From positions 74,874,002 to 74,938,001 of the forward strand of contig CM057832.1 in the NCBI GenBank assembly GCA_030068075.1: a stretch of DNA of 64,000 nt, written 5' to 3'. Position numbers and translations under genes: made by a program. The notes under the pieces were generated by a model. It worked only from the letters and a program-made list of their open reading frames with translations, searched no databases and was not told where the DNA came from. The DNA is from Paguma larvata (Eukaryota; Chordata; Mammalia; Carnivora; Viverridae). This document shows, piece after piece, positions 10,401 through 23,191 of this stretch. The stretch's first letter is position 1. Every line of letters begins with the position of its first letter.

Positions 10401-10900
10401 TACAGTAAGGATGGTGTTCAAAATCCTTACTGTGGCCCCCAAGGCGTTCCCTGAACCAGCTCCAATGTGCCTTTCCATTCTCGTTGTCCATCACCCAGTC
10501 CGTTGCTGTTCCGGGCTGTGACCTCCTCTCCTCAAACTTACCAGGGCCCTTCCTGCCTCCTGGTGGGCACCCATGCTGTTCCCGACACTCAAACACTCAC
10601 AGCCTCTCCTTCCCACCAGCCTGTCCCCCACAGAGCCCTGACAGCCTACTTCACGGAGGACTTCCCTCATCCTTCCCTCCGCAGATGCTCTCAAAGCTGC
10701 CCTGCCTGTCCATCCAAGCACTAATCACAGCTGTCATTGGACTGCCACCTACAGAATTGCTCATTTAGTGACTGTCTAGCTGCACAGAAGCTTCACAAAG
10801 GCAGGTCTTACCTCTGTGACTTATTTACAGACACGCCCCTGCTAACCAGCACAGTGCTGGCTCACGGTGAACGCACAGAAAACATCGGGTACTTTTTATA
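10400..10900 (+). mobile_element. L2 3' relic
   Basis: GTGACCTCCTCTCCTCAAAC, CGGAGGACTTCCCTCATCC and CACAAAGGCAGGTCTTACC followed by CAGCACAGTGCTGGCTCACG follow the L2 3' end order. This explains the overlapping open frames of 70-94 codons seen on both strands here. Confidence 0.65.
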
Positions 10901-11644
10901 ACTTCCTATTACATCAGGAATGGATTCACATGCAAACAACATCTTATTTGAGGAGGAGGAAGAACTTAAGCTCACTGGGGTTTATTATTTTTTTTACAAA
11001 AGAGAGTTCAAGGTAGGCAGTCTAGGGTTTGCACATAGAGTTATCAGATTTAGGGGGAAAAACAACAAAATTAGAGGACACACGGTTACACTTGAATTTC
11101 AGAGAAACTGTAGTTCTTTTTCAATAAGTTCAAATAAATTCCAAATACTTTATATATAAGACTATTGTTTTTCTGAAACTCAGATTTAATGGGCGTCATA
11201 TTTTATACACCTCTGCTTTTGCAGCAACTCACAAATGTCAAAAAAAAAAAAAAAAGCCAGGGTTTTCCATCCTTGGCTTGTGGGCCCATCACCAGGAGGT
11301 CACAGGAAGGCATTGGAAGTTCCCAACATAGTGTCAGCGATCAACATAGTGTCAGCAGTCGAGCAGGGAGATGGCGTAGGCAGGCACACACAGGTAGCCA
11401 CAGGCCGTCTGGAGTCACCCAGCAGTGTCCCCAGCAGACTTCGCATGTCTCTGGAGCCGGAACTGGCTCACGCGGCCGCTTCTCACTGCAAGGGAGGCTG
11501 GACAGAGGACGTCATGAAAGAGTTGAACCAATCATGATTCATTGTCTGGGAATGCTGCCACAGGAACAAGCTCAAGCCTCTTTCAGCAAAAGGAAGGAGG
11601 AGGGAAAGGTGAGCAGTCACAGGGGCTTGCCACAACCTTTTTTT

Positions 11645-11823
11645 CTTTTTGTTTTTAGTGTTTACCATTTCTGAGAAAGCGTGCACAGGAGAGGGGCGGG
11701 AGGGGGGTACTGATCCAAAGCAGGCTCTGCGCTGACAACAGCCAGCCCGATGCGAGGCTCGAACTCACAAACTGCGAGATCATGACCTGAGCCAAAGTCA
11801 GACGCCTAGCCGACCGAGTCTCC
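11645..11823 (-). mobile_element. CAN-SINE, diverged
   Basis: GAGAAAGCGTGCACAGGAG, GCGAGGCTCGAACTCACAAA and CATGACCTGAGCC are recognisable; head end eroded to CCGAGTCTCCC. Confidence 0.8.
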
Positions 11824-12142
11824 CAACCTGTTTTCTGCCTGCCTTCCCGGGCTATGATTTTATCAAGCTGGGATTGCTGTGAATCCAAATTCCTGCTCTC
11901 AAAACTGTAGGAATTTTTTCTAGAATAAAAATGCAGAGATAGTTTTCCAAACATCATTTCGAGGAATTCCTGAAATACCCTCTCCGCCCCTTCCCCCCAG
12001 CACAGAGGGAAGTCCGTGCTGATTGAAAATCTTTACACTTGACTTTTCTCCCCATTTCAGCATGAGAAAACAGGTCAGAGAGAGGCTTCATCTTAAAGGG
12101 GAAAAGAAAAACCTTAGCACACACTAAAAATGGAAATATTCA

Positions 12143-12332
12143 GGGTGCCCGGCTGACTTAGTCAAGTGTCCAACTTCAGCTCAAGCCACGATCCCAAGGT
12201 TCATGAGTTCGAGCCCCGAGTCAGGCTCTCCGCTTTCAGCGTGGAGCCCGCTTCAGATCCTCGGCCCTCCCCCACCCACCCATCCCCTGCTTGCTCTCGC
12301 TCTCTCTCAAAAATAAATAAACATTAAAAAAA
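12143..12332 (+). mobile_element. CAN-SINE with exact 19-bp target duplication
   Basis: CTAAAAATGGAAATATTCA occurs at 12124 and again at 12333. Head GGGTGCCCGGCTGAC is short by several bases. Confidence 0.92.
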
Positions 12333-13467
12333 CTAAAAATGGAAATATTCAAAGCACTTTGAGAGGAGATAAATATCCTTTTGCCTACTACTATCAGGAA
12401 TAAGTCAGGAATTGGAAATAAAGGCTATGAGTGCCTGCCTCATTTCTGCCTCCAGCTCCTCTTACCCATGCAGCGAATGGGACATTATGTCTGTTTCAAA
12501 AGGCACACGCTCTTCTATATTGAAAGCAGCGAGCTTGCTGAAATCTTCACTCTCTGTGCATAAGTGACCTCAGTCCTTTTAGGTGGACTGGTCCTAGGAA
12601 GGTTTCATCGTTCTTAGTATCAGAGGCGGGAGTTAAAAAGGGACCTCATATACAGACTGCCCCAGTAGGGGGCGAGTTGCAAACCCAAGGTACCTTTTAA
12701 GGATATGCTTGCGGCAGTACACAGAATCCTAAAATGCTGGAGCAGGAGCAGCTGGTCCAATGTTCTGTACTTCAGTATGGAAATCAAAACCAGAGCTGGT
12801 GACCTGCCCAGCCCCACGCGGCTAGTTAGCGGCGGGACCAGGGCCAGGCCACAATCCGCATCCCACTCAAACATGTGCTCACACACGTATTTTTAATGTT
12901 AAAGCAAAGAAGGGCAGAAAAATCATCCGTCAGAGTACACCACCTGCCCTCCCTGCTGTGAAGAGAGCAAACCAAGGAGCCTGGGAGGCGAGCGCTGAGT
13001 CAGGGAAACATGAAGCTTTCCGATCTGGGCTGTGGGAGCCTAGTCCAGGAGACAAGCCTGCTCACGAGCAGTGGGGAGCCAGAGCCTGCCCCATGCTGCT
13101 GGCTGGCTGTGCTGACCTTAGGCTTGTGGCTCTAGCTGTTCTTCCAACGCTCCATCCACGGAGGCGCGTTAGGGAGGAGCAAGGATATGGAAAAAGTGAA
13201 ACAGGCATGACCCTCCTTTTTTGGGAATACAGAAATAGATGGAAATTGCAAAAGCAGGTTCAGGGCCCTAATCAAGGGAGCATGACCTGCAGATGAGAGA
13301 ACGTCAAAAACAGACTTTCTTACCAAAGTGAGTGTATCTGATAGGTTCGCGCCCACAAGTCCAGAAATGTGTCATCAGTGCAACAGCAGAGATACAATAG
13401 CATACCCGCGGCTGGCTTCCAGATACAAGAAAAGACATGTCATCTTCCAAATTAAAATTTGAGACTA

Positions 13468-13670
13468 GGGGCGCCTGGGCGGCTCAGCCAGTTAAGCGTC
13501 CGACTCTTGATTTTGGCTTAGGTCACGATCTCACATCGAGCCCTGAGTTGGGATCTGTGCTGACAACCCATAGCTTGGGCTTCTCTATCTCCTTCTTTCT
13601 CTCTCTGCCCCTCCCCCCATGCTTGCTCTCTCTCTCTCGCTCTCAAAGTAAATAAATAAACTTTTTTTAA
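13468..13670 (+). mobile_element. CAN-SINE
   Basis: GGGGCGCCTGGGCGGC head; flanks AAATTTGAGACTA (13455) / AAATCGAGACTA (13669). Small gap in the B-box area. Confidence 0.9.
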
Positions 13671-13754
13671 ATCGAGACTAAAGCTCAGATCAAGAAATCT
13701 CTATTGACTCTTCCCTCCAAGCCTGCACAACAAGCTCCCACCACTTAATGTGAC

Positions 13755-13866
13755 GGCAGTGGTTTTCCAACCTAAGCTTGTACCACAATCACTTGGAGGG
13801 CTTGTGAAACACAGATTGCTGGTCCCCAAACCGAAAGGATGGATTTCTAGCAAGTTTTGTCAGCAT
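13755..13866 (+). mobile_element. MER5-like hAT transposon relic
   Basis: CAGTGGTTTTCCAACCTAAG, ATCACTTGGAGGGCTTGTGA and AACACAGATTGCTGGTCCCC closely follow the MER5A 5' half. Confidence 0.7.
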
Positions 13867-14639
13867 GGCACCACAGCTGCTTTTCCGCCTCTCGTGAGCC
13901 ATGGCAGTGCCTTCTCCAACAAGGTTTGGCTCTCATTAGTGGCCACATAAATATGACGTTTTGAGAGGTAAAATAACTACCAAAGTTACGTGGCTAACAC
14001 TTGTTGGAACCAGCTTTGGAACCCAAGTCGTGAGCTCTTAACTACCATATTATACTGTACTCTAAGGCCAGTCCTGCAACTTTGTGACCTGGCTTGCTAT
14101 TGTCAGGACATTTAGTTTGCAATCACACCTCCACTGCTCTTGGCTACCCACTTCGTACACTAGGAAAGGGCTTCGTAGTTCAAAATCCAAGAACCGATCA
14201 GAGTAGCCTTCCGACTCTGAAACATTTTATTACATCACAGAAGTCAACACAAGAGTCGGCTGGCAGGAGAATGCCTGGGATCTCCAGCTACCCAGAGCAA
14301 AACACCATGTTCAACACACTCCTTGAACTTATGTCTGTAAGTGAGTTGCTGCTATCTCTCTCTCTCTGGGCAAAAGATACACCCAGCAGGCACCCTGGTA
14401 GGACCCACTCATCCTCATATTCACTTTTTGTCCCTCTCCTTGTTCTACAAATGCAGGATGTGGTAGAAGAAGGCACAAAGGCATCCAGCATTGATGGCAA
14501 TAGCATTTGAAGCTGTTTTGTTTAGATCCATGCTGATCTTCATGACTTCTCTGTCTGGTCCAATAATACTAATCACAGTAGCCTGTACGTATGTGTTTAT
14601 TGGGCTCCCTGATTAAGCACTTATTTGCCTGACTCTTTA

Positions 14640-14851
14640 TTTTTTTTTAACATTTATTTATTTTTGAGAGACGTAGAGACAGAGTATGAGCAGGGGAAGG
14701 GCAGAGAGAGAGGGAGATACAGAATCTGAAGCAGGCTCCAGGCTCTGAGCTATCAGCACAGAGCCCGACATAGGGCTGGAACTCACAGACCGTGAGATCA
14801 TGACCTGAGCTGAAGTCGGCCGCTCAACCAACTGAGCCACCCAGGCAACCC
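14640..14851 (-). mobile_element. CAN-SINE
   Basis: Flanks TTGCCTGACTCTTTA / TCGCCTGACTCTTAA. Near full length. Confidence 0.9.
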
Positions 14852-14924
14852 TCGCCTGACTCTTAAAGTTCTTAGGAGGTAACCTAGCTTTAGGAAAAAT
14901 ACATGCAGTAATAAACATAGCTAT

Positions 14925-15140
14925 CACCTGTGGAGTGCTGACCATCTACCAGGCACCATTCTAAGCTCCCTACCTATATTTTCTCATTTCATACCCATTA
15001 GACTCCTATTAGAATATATTTTTCATGTGAAGAAATCAAGGCACAAAGAAGTCGAGTAACTTGCACATTGCCACACAAGTAGTGCCAGAGCCAAATTCAA
15101 ATTTTATTTCCAAGTTCATGCTCTTAACGGCTACACTCTA
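14925..15140 (-). mobile_element. MIR
   Basis: CTACCAGGCACCATTCTAAG, GAGTAACTTGCACATTGCCA then TTCATGCTCTTAACGGCTAC: antisense MIR over most of its length. Confidence 0.7.
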
Positions 15141-15467
15141 TCATAATAACAGGAGTGACTGACCCTCCGATTGACAGGATGGAATGAGGGAGTGAAGGGA
15201 TAAAACTTCACTGAAGATATGACTGGCCGAGTGTTCCGGATGCCAGGATGTGTGGGGCATGTAAACTATGAGGCCCTCCAGTCCTCTATTGTGATGTGGT
15301 CCATAAGGAAGCAGAGGTGTTACAGGGTTCAGGAAAGGAGTTCTTTCCTGGGATTGTGCTGACAATACTGGGTTGAGGACATATTGCCTAGCTAATCTCT
15401 AGAAACAGCAGACTTATTTGATGGAAGAGTTGACATCTATATTGGTTAATCACAGGTATTATTATCA

Positions 15468-15500
15468 TTATTATTGTTGTTGTTGTTGTTGTTGTTGTTG
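15468..15500 (+). repeat. (GTT)n microsatellite
   Basis: About nine GTT units after ATTATCATTATTATT. Confidence 0.85.
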
Positions 15501-16194
15501 CTCCTAGGAAACCACGAACAGCATGGAGAAGTAATGTTTACCTGCACCTGAAAACCTTGACTCGGTTCACATTGAGGCGTATTTGTAGATTATAGGAGCA
15601 TTTAGAAAGTTTGAGGTCATTAGCAATAGAGATGATGTTTACAGCCTGAAAATGGAAATCACTTATGTCTCCCAAACACATAGAGGAACACAAAATGTTT
15701 CCCGTCTTTCATGCCACCCATCCTTACACATCCGTGAAACTTAGACCAACCTTAAGAAGTATTACTCCGCTTGACAACAAAGGAAAAGGAGACGCCGAGT
15801 TGTACTCAAGGCCCTGAAGTAGTCTGCACTGGCGCCAGGTTTTTAATAAAAATCAAACAAAGGGAGATATTCCCAGAGAATTGGATTTATTTCAGTATAA
15901 ATGGTGAACTTGATTTCTTTTCCCACCCAACATATTTTCTTCTGTCCTCTTTGTTTTGTTTTGTTTTGTTTCTTTCCGGTAGGCCTGTAACGAAGTGCTC
16001 ACCCACGCAAAACAAAACAAAAAGCAACTCGTTCTCAGGGTACAGTAAGTGTGGGCCACAGTTGCAAGGCCCTCTGTCTTTTGGGGAGTCCCAAGCAGCC
16101 AAAGATGAAGATTGATTCAAGGATGTGGCACGTGGACAAAGTGGCAGCCGTGGTTGGTCTTGCTGAAAAGTGAAGAAACTCATGGAAAGCACGT

Positions 16195-16320
16195 GGGTAG
16201 GAATACCTGGCTTCTCATTCTAGCTCTGAGTCTTGAGCCTGGGCATGGCATTGAACCTCTCTGAGCCCAGGAAGGCTAAGTCTCCTCACAATTGAAATTA
16301 TTCATATCCACCTGGGAGTA
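16195..16320 (+). mobile_element. MIR fragment
   Basis: CATTGAACCTCTCTGAGCCC followed by CTCCTCACAATTGAAATT. Confidence 0.5.
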
Positions 16321-16849
16321 TCTGGTTAAAAGGGTTAGTGAATTTCAGGGGGAAATCTGGTTTCCTTCTCCTCTTGATCTCTCACGTAGAAATGAGCAAG
16401 AAAGATTCATCTTCACTGCTTTCCTCTTGAACTTCCCTCTTGGCTTCATTGTTCCGACTGATGACCGAAGCCGGTTTACATGAAATACTCCTTGGCTGTC
16501 ATCACGCTGTTGCAAAACCCTCCTCTGCCCCTGACTCAGACGCACTGACTCTTTCAATCCACAAATATTTGTCAAGTACATATGAAAATTCCATTCAACC
16601 CAGAGGAGATGAGGGTCATGATGAGAGGCCAACGCTCTGTCTCTCTCAAACATACGCACCAAAGGTGCTGAATGTCCAAACCTGAAACTTGAAAACAAGA
16701 GTAAAGGCATGGCTGAGATCTCCTTCTTTCTATAGTTTTTTCACAAACACCCGAACAGCGTCTTAGAGCAGCCACACGCTGGCAAATTATTACTTTTTTT
16801 TTATCTTTGGAAAACTGAATTACAATGACCTTGGCCACCAAGTGATCCC

Positions 16850-17170
16850 AGAGTCAACCATCTACCTATTCCTAATATCCTAGTAACTATCCTCGGTTCC
16901 TCCCCTCACTTCACAAATGGAAACAGCTCCCACATCCTATTGGCTTCACTTCAGAAATCCCATATTCAGACTTTGATCTCCACCCCGACAGCTACAGCCT
17001 TTTCTCAGATTACCTTCACCCCAGGCTCTTCACCAGGGCCTTGAACATAAGCTTCATCTACTCCAACCCAATCTTCACCATCTGCCAACAGTGATCATTC
17101 CAAATTGTAAATTGTATCGTAACCACTCCCTTGGTTAAAAACACTCCATGATGTCACGTACTCCCTAATA
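16850..17170 (+). mobile_element. L2-like relic
   Basis: AACAGTGATCATTCCAAATT and CCTTGGTTAAAAACACTCCA then ATGATGTCACG resemble the L2 module with the conserved GTGATC/TTAAAACCCT pair. Diverged. Confidence 0.45.
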
Positions 17171-17835
17171 TGATATGCTGGGAAGGGACACCGCTTCTGT
17201 GGTATCCTTGCCAGAGCTACAGAGCCCCACGCTAATTGAGAGAAAACACTAGATAAGCCCAGCTCAGGGACATTCTATGACACAAATGGTTAGTATTCTT
17301 CCATAGTGTCAAGGATATGACAGAAAAAGACAAAGGAGCTGTCACAGATTGGTGAAGACAAAGGAGACCCAGTGACTAAATGTGATGCCAGATCCTGGCT
17401 TGCCTTCCAAAACAATAAAAATGTTACTAGAAAAATTGGTGAAGTGCAAAACATTTTGTTGTTAATGTCGTCCTGCCAGCTTCTTAGTTTTGACCATTTT
17501 GCATGATGTTGAAATTAGAGAAGCTGAGCGAAAAGTATATGAAATTTCTCTTTAATACTCCTGCAAATATTCTGAAGTCTAAAATTATTTCTGAAGGTGG
17601 ATTAAAAGGAGATGGTGGGGAGGATGGGGGAAGGGCCATTGCATCAAATTCCAATAACTATATAGGCTTAATGAAGAGAGAGACAGGACGGAGGTGGTAT
17701 CAGTGCACACCTGGTAGGTACCGCGGGATGAGATGTGAATTTATAAGATCTCTCAGGAGCCCTCCAAAAATACATTTAGTCGGAGCATCCCACAGGGCTA
17801 AATGTCATTTGACTCTTTTGAAAACGCAATCCCTA

Positions 17836-18066
17836 GGGATATGTGGGTGGTTCAGTCAGTTAAACATCTGACTCTTGATTTCAGCTCAGGTCATGATCTC
17901 ACGGTTCATGAGTTCGATCCCGGCATCAGGCTCTGTGCTGATAGTTGCAGAACTTGCTTGAGATTTTCTGTCTTTCCCTCTCTCTGCCTCTCCCCTGCTT
18001 GTGTGGTCTACTCTCTCTCTCTCTCTCAAAATAAATGAACTTAAAAAAATTTTTTTTAAAAGAAAG
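17836..18066 (+). mobile_element. CAN-SINE (GACTCTTGATTTCAGC type)
   Basis: Flanks AAAACGCAATCCCTA (17821) / AAAATGCAGTCCCTTA (18067). Confidence 0.9.
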
Positions 18067-18299
18067 AAAATGCAGTCCCTTAATGCAAGCCAGTTACTTC
18101 ATCTGGTGCTCAGGTGAAGAAACAGTGGTTGGCTGCTAGGAAAAACTGACTCTGCTGTTTCATTGAATGTGGCAGAGAATGGCTTCCAGTTTCCACCTGC
18201 TCCTTCTTCAGCAATACAATTCCCGGTCTTCCAGGTGGAATGGTGTCACCCGGTTAAAAGGAATTGAAGAGTTTCTCTATTTATTTGGAAAAGAGCATA

Positions 18300-18550
18300 A
18301 CATGGTAATGAAAACCAGACCTTTGGTGTCCCTCATGTAGAGCAGAATCACATCTAACTGTGTGACCTCCTGCAAGTTATTATTCTCTATCTCGAGGCTT
18401 GGTCGCTTTATCTGTGAAACAGAGAGATAATGATAAAATTACTTTATAACATTGCTGTGAATATTAAATTTTTAACCCATGCAAGCGCTTTACATTTAGC
18501 ATAGTATTCTGGCACAGGATAGGTGCTTATTAAATATCAGCTATTATTTA
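18300..18550 (+). mobile_element. MIR
   Basis: TAACTGTGTGACCTCCTGCA, TTTATCTGTGAAACAGAGAG, CATAGTATTCTGGCACAGGA in MIR order. Confidence 0.65.
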
Positions 18551-19025
18551 AAGGCATAAAGAAAAAATCTAAAATTTGTAGTAGCGGAAGGTTAGTGATG
18601 AGACATTCAAGTATAACTCCGATTGCATGGCCCCATTAATCCAGCACTCAGTAATTTTGAAATCGCGAACTTGTACTCAGCTGTCTTTTACCATTCTAGA
18701 TTTTACTCCTTCGGGAATTCTCACATTCTCTGTATTCTGTTAGCCAAATCACTGAATCTCTCCAGTTTCCTTCAATGAAGGAGAATCCATCCTCTGATCT
18801 AGTGAGCCGGGAAGGGAACCTGGAAATGGCAGTTGGCTCCCATTGCCTAAGGGCTACTGTCAGTGGGCTCCCCAACCATGACATGACTCTACCTGAGGCA
18901 CTTTTCATCCTTCCTCCTCCCTCTTCTTTTCCTCATGTCTGTATATAATTGGTTCCTCTATCAAATAGCCCTAATTACTAAGATTAGATAGATATGTTTT
19001 TATTTTTAAACATTTGGAAATTATT

Positions 19026-19197
19026 GGGGAACTTGGGTGGCTCAATCGGTTGACCATCTGAGTCTTGGTTTCAGCTCAGGTCATGATCTCGTGGTTCCTG
19101 AGATTGAGCCCCAAGTCCAGCTCTGCACTGACGGTGGGCAGCCTGCTTGGGATTCTCTGTCTCCCTCTCCCTCTGCCCCTCCCCCACTCACACTCTG
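19026..19197 (+). mobile_element. CAN-SINE, 3' end missing
   Basis: Ends within the CT-rich part at CCCCCACTCACACTCTG, then passes directly into L1-like sequence without an A-tail. Confidence 0.82.
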
Positions 19198-19345
19198 TAT
19201 ATAATTTTATCCACTCATCCATTGAAGAATGCTTGAGTTATTTTCTTATCTTTCTTGCTGCAATGAATATAAGAGTGTAGATACCTCTTCAATATCCTGT
19301 TTTGTTTCTTTTGGGGAAAAAAAAGAATTTCAACTGTATTAGAGC
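19198..19345 (-). mobile_element. L1 3'-region fragment, antisense
   Basis: TATCCACTCATCCATTGAAG, GCTGCAATGAATATAAGAGT and TACCTCTTCAATATCCTGTT match remembered antisense L1 3' sequence. Abuts a truncated SINE. Confidence 0.65.
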
Positions 19346-19410
19346 ACCACTATAAAAGTTGCCTTTAAAAAAATCCAAAGAACATGTAGTCTAAGAATAT
19401 GTGTTTTCTT

Positions 19411-19605
19411 TTTTATTTATCTTTTCAGAGAGAGAACGCATACATGCAAGAGGGGGAGGGGCAGAGAGAGAGAGGCAGAGAATCCCAAGCAGGCTCCACA
19501 CTCAGCATGGAGCCTGATAAGGGGATGGATCCAACGACCATGAGATCACAACCTGAGCTGAAATCAAGAGTCAGATGCTTACCTGACTGAGCCACCCAGG
19601 CACCC
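19411..19605 (-). mobile_element. CAN-SINE, first of a second tandem pair
   Basis: Flanked by CTAAGAATATGTGTTTTCTT (19391) and CTAAGAATATGTATTTTCTT (19606). Confidence 0.9.
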
Positions 19606-19625
19606 CTAAGAATATGTATTTTCTT

Positions 19626-19826
19626 TCTTTTGTTTTAATTTATTTTTGAGAGAGAGAGAGAGGCAGAGCACAAGCGAGGGAGGTTCAGAGAGAGAGAGAG
19701 TCAGAAGCAGGCTCCAGGCTCTGAGATGTGAGCACAGAGCCCGACGGGGGACTTGAACTCACGAACTGGGAGATCACGACCTGAGCCAAGGTCGGTCGCT
19801 TAACCGACTGAGCCACTCAGGTACCC
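19626..19826 (-). mobile_element. CAN-SINE, second of a second tandem pair
   Basis: Follows target copy two and ends at a third copy CTAAGACTTTGTGTTTTCC (19827). Same orientation as its partner. Confidence 0.9.
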
Positions 19827-20044
19827 CTAAGACTTTGTGTTTTCCACCTGAGGTGAAAAGTAAGGACACTAAGAAGCAGTGCTGGCTTACATAAACTAAA
19901 CATTAGGGTTCCTGATTAGGAATTAGGGTCTCAGCAAGTAAAGTTCTAATGAGGAAAAAAAACATAAAATGGTATTTGTAACTATAAAGAAACATTACAG
20001 TAGCATCATGTGACAAATCATGCTGTTGGATTTCTTGTGCTTTT

Positions 20045-20236
20045 ATTATTATTATTATTTTGGTATTTATTCATTTCTGAGAGAGAAAGAGGGGCAGAAA
20101 GAGAGGGAGACAAAGTATCTGAAGTGGACCTTGCACTGCAGCAGAGAGCCCTATGGGAGGCTTGAACTCACAAAGCTTGAGATCATGACCTAAGCCGAAG
20201 TCAGACGCTCAACTGACTGAGCCACCCAGGTGCCCC
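20045..20236 (-). mobile_element. CAN-SINE
   Basis: Preceded by (TTA)n tail remnant. Flanks TGGATTTCTTGTGCTT / TGGACTTGTGCTTA. Confidence 0.87.
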
Positions 20237-20499
20237 TGGACTTGTGCTTATCTTATCATTTACTGTTTTTGTGTGGAATTGCATATTTTGGTGGAGGTGG
20301 GGCACCACGATCTTCCAGTACTTAGAGTCTCTAGCAGTTTTTATCTAGCCCGCTGATGGAAATCACAGGATAAGAGCAGGCTTGTGTGGCGGGGACACAG
20401 GGAGAAGGAGAAATCCACTCTCCTTATAAATTTCTATCCGTGATATTTTTGTAACACTAGCTACGACCATTGTCCTCCCTTTCGACTCTTCTCTTTATT

Positions 20500-21600
20500 C
20501 ATCCCCTATATTAAATCCTGCCTTTTTCCCTCTGAAATTATGATCTGGATCTATCTTCATCTCTTTCCTTCACTATTACTGTCTAGCATAACTCTTTATC
20601 ACATCATTTCAGGATCATTCGAACCATCTCCTCATCTGGTCTTCCTGATAGCAGTTTTTCCCCTGGCTCTTGCCAGATTAATCCTTCCATAAATCCTACT
20701 TTCATCATATCACTCTACAGCTTCGGAACCTAAAACGAACCTCCGTTGCTTAGTGACTCATCCAAACCCTTCTGTCGGACTTTGAAAGTTTCTAATCATT
20801 TTATACCACCTGAATTATTGCAATTTATTTCCCTCCATTTCTTTATACGGATTATAATCAGACTGGTCTTTGCCTTCCTCTCCGCCTTGCTCATGCTGTT
20901 ATTCCTCTGCCACACCAACGATTTTTATACATTCCCATACAGAAGTGATTTTCCCTTTTGGAAGCATCGCCCAGAATCTCCTTTGGGAAACATGAAACCC
21001 ATCAAGCCCATAGTTTTGGATGTAGCGGACTCCACCACCAGCTCTGGGGGGACATGTGACCCTGGCTAATCAGAAAACCATATCTGTTGGTCATAGCAGT
21101 TGATTCAGTGTAGAACAGATGACCCGAGCTGTCCAGTGAGACCCCTGCCCGGATCTTTGGTCAGAACCTTTAAAAAAAGAGGAGTACTTGGCACAGCCAA
21201 GAAACAGCAAATAACAGATTCCCGAGGATATAATTTGAGCTTCTAGATCTACCCATGCCTGATCTTTTCAGTAATAAGAAACAATAATACTTTTTCTCCT
21301 TTGGTTTAAACCATCTTGAATTGGTTTGCAAAGACTCTTCCACCTTCTTTAACTCTTCGAGTTAAATTCATCCTTTGACATATAGTCCCATGCCACTTTT
21401 GAACTGTTCTTTCCTTTCCTTAATTCTCATTGCACCTTATACTTCATCTATACTGCATTAACACTAAATCACCTCAATTGTTCAATATTTGCTAATGTTG
21501 CTCCCCCGCTATACCATTCGCTTCTTGAAAGCTTGGGCCATGAATTACATTTCTCTTGTGTCCACAACACTTAAGGGTTTTTCACATGTAAGATGCAGAT
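20500..21600 (+). mobile_element. L2 relic interrupted by another ancient repeat
   Basis: CATCATATCACTCTACAGCT, CACACCAACGATTTTTATAC and CTTGAAAGCTTGGGCCATGA fit L2; 21010-21190 looks like a foreign old insertion. Confidence 0.55.
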
Positions 21601-21886
21601 TGATAAATTCTTGGTTAGGATACTTTTCTTTTGGAAGTCAATGGTCAGAATCTCAAGAGTAAATGAAAAAGTGGGCAAACTGTTGCTAATCAGAGCCCTG
21701 CTCTGTGGATAATTCCGCTCCCACCTTCCTGATTAAAAACAAGTATGGGAGGAAAGAAAAGGAAATGACATCAGTGACTATGTTATAAAGTTGCACTTCG
21801 CATCACCTTCTGAAGCTATCTGTTCAGTTCAGGCCTTTGGAAGGGCCCAATGACAACTGCCTGTTTTAGAATGTAGGTGTTATTTT

Positions 21887-22095
21887 AAATGTTTTATTTA
21901 TTTTTGAGAGAGAGAGAGAGGCAGAGCATGAGCAGGGAAGGGGCAGAGAGAGAGAGGGAGACACAGAATCCAAAGAAGGCTCCAGGCTCTGAGCTGTCAG
22001 CACAGAGCCTGATGCTGGGCTGGAACTCGTGAACCATGAGATCATAACCTGAGCTGAAGTTGGATGCTTAACCGACTGAGCCACCCAGGTACCCC
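21887..22095 (-). mobile_element. CAN-SINE
   Basis: Flanks GAATGTAGGTGTTATTTT (21869) / AAATGTAGGTGTTATTTT (22096). Confidence 0.91.
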
Positions 22096-23191
22096 AAATG
22101 TAGGTGTTATTTTTATTCAGGTACGGTGAAGCCAATGAATCAGGAGATGACTGCCATTGAAAAGATAGTTCGGAACTCACAGTCCCCAAGAGAGGGCACA
22201 CCACACCCTGCAGGACCACGTGGGGAAGCACAGGGCTGTTCCGCAGACAGAAGGAGCAAGGGGAAAGTCTTTGCCATGGTTTCCACAGGAAAGGCCAGGT
22301 AAGTCACAGCAAGTGGGTTTAGGATTGGCCAGTTTGAATAACTTCAGGAGGCTCTAGCGTGTAGGGGCTGTTCCAAATTGTCTCGTTCCTGAGCCTGGGT
22401 TGATTAGAACAGGGGAATATTGGCCTGGTGTGTGAGTTTGATAAAGGAGGTTGTTGGGGGGACATGGGTTCTGGATTGATCAGTTACATAGGAAAGGTTC
22501 TGCGGAGTTACTTGCTATCTCAGGAATTAGCTTGTCCTGGTGGGGGCAGGGAGAGGACCGTCTATCTCCAGTCAGTGAGGCTTTGGTGGCAGAGTATCAT
22601 GAATACCAAAAATAAGAACGTATAGTTAACATGTTCCCCTCTTGCCCACCTGGATTCAGAACAAATTGAACAATAAGACAAAAGAGAGGCAGATGGTGGA
22701 CAAAATATCCCCTCTGTTACCCAGGAAGCCTACATTTGAGAATGTGTCTGCACGTGAGGGCTTCTAACTCCATCTGGAATTAGTCAGACTTACTCATGTC
22801 GTCATAGGCAGCACTGAACCAGGACAGCTTTCCCAGCTGGGAAGGACTTTTTAGTATGAGCAACAGACAAGAAATTGTGCTCACCGCAGGCAAATTTACT
22901 TCCAAGAAAATAATACTAAGGTTGAGAGATGAGTCAAGCATGCCCAGCATATTCTTCCCAAATGTACCAATCAGATGAGACACCCCACCTTCCCCCAGGC
23001 AGAGTGAGTGGAGGAGAGATGGTTAAGAGGATATTGCTTGAGTAAATTCCCTTTTCATGGAGGGAAACATCAAGAGTGGGAAAGAAACATTACCTTCCAC
23101 CAAAAATCTGATTTTTCTAGAGATTTTAGGGAGAGAGTGAAATTCTGGCACTTGCCTAGCGATGCTTCCAGCTTCATGCTTTACATTTTAT

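Noticed and set aside
10467..10768. Overlapping 76-94 codon frames on both strands
   Set aside because: The span is an L2 3' relic; proline/serine-rich frames there come from its CT-rich sequence.
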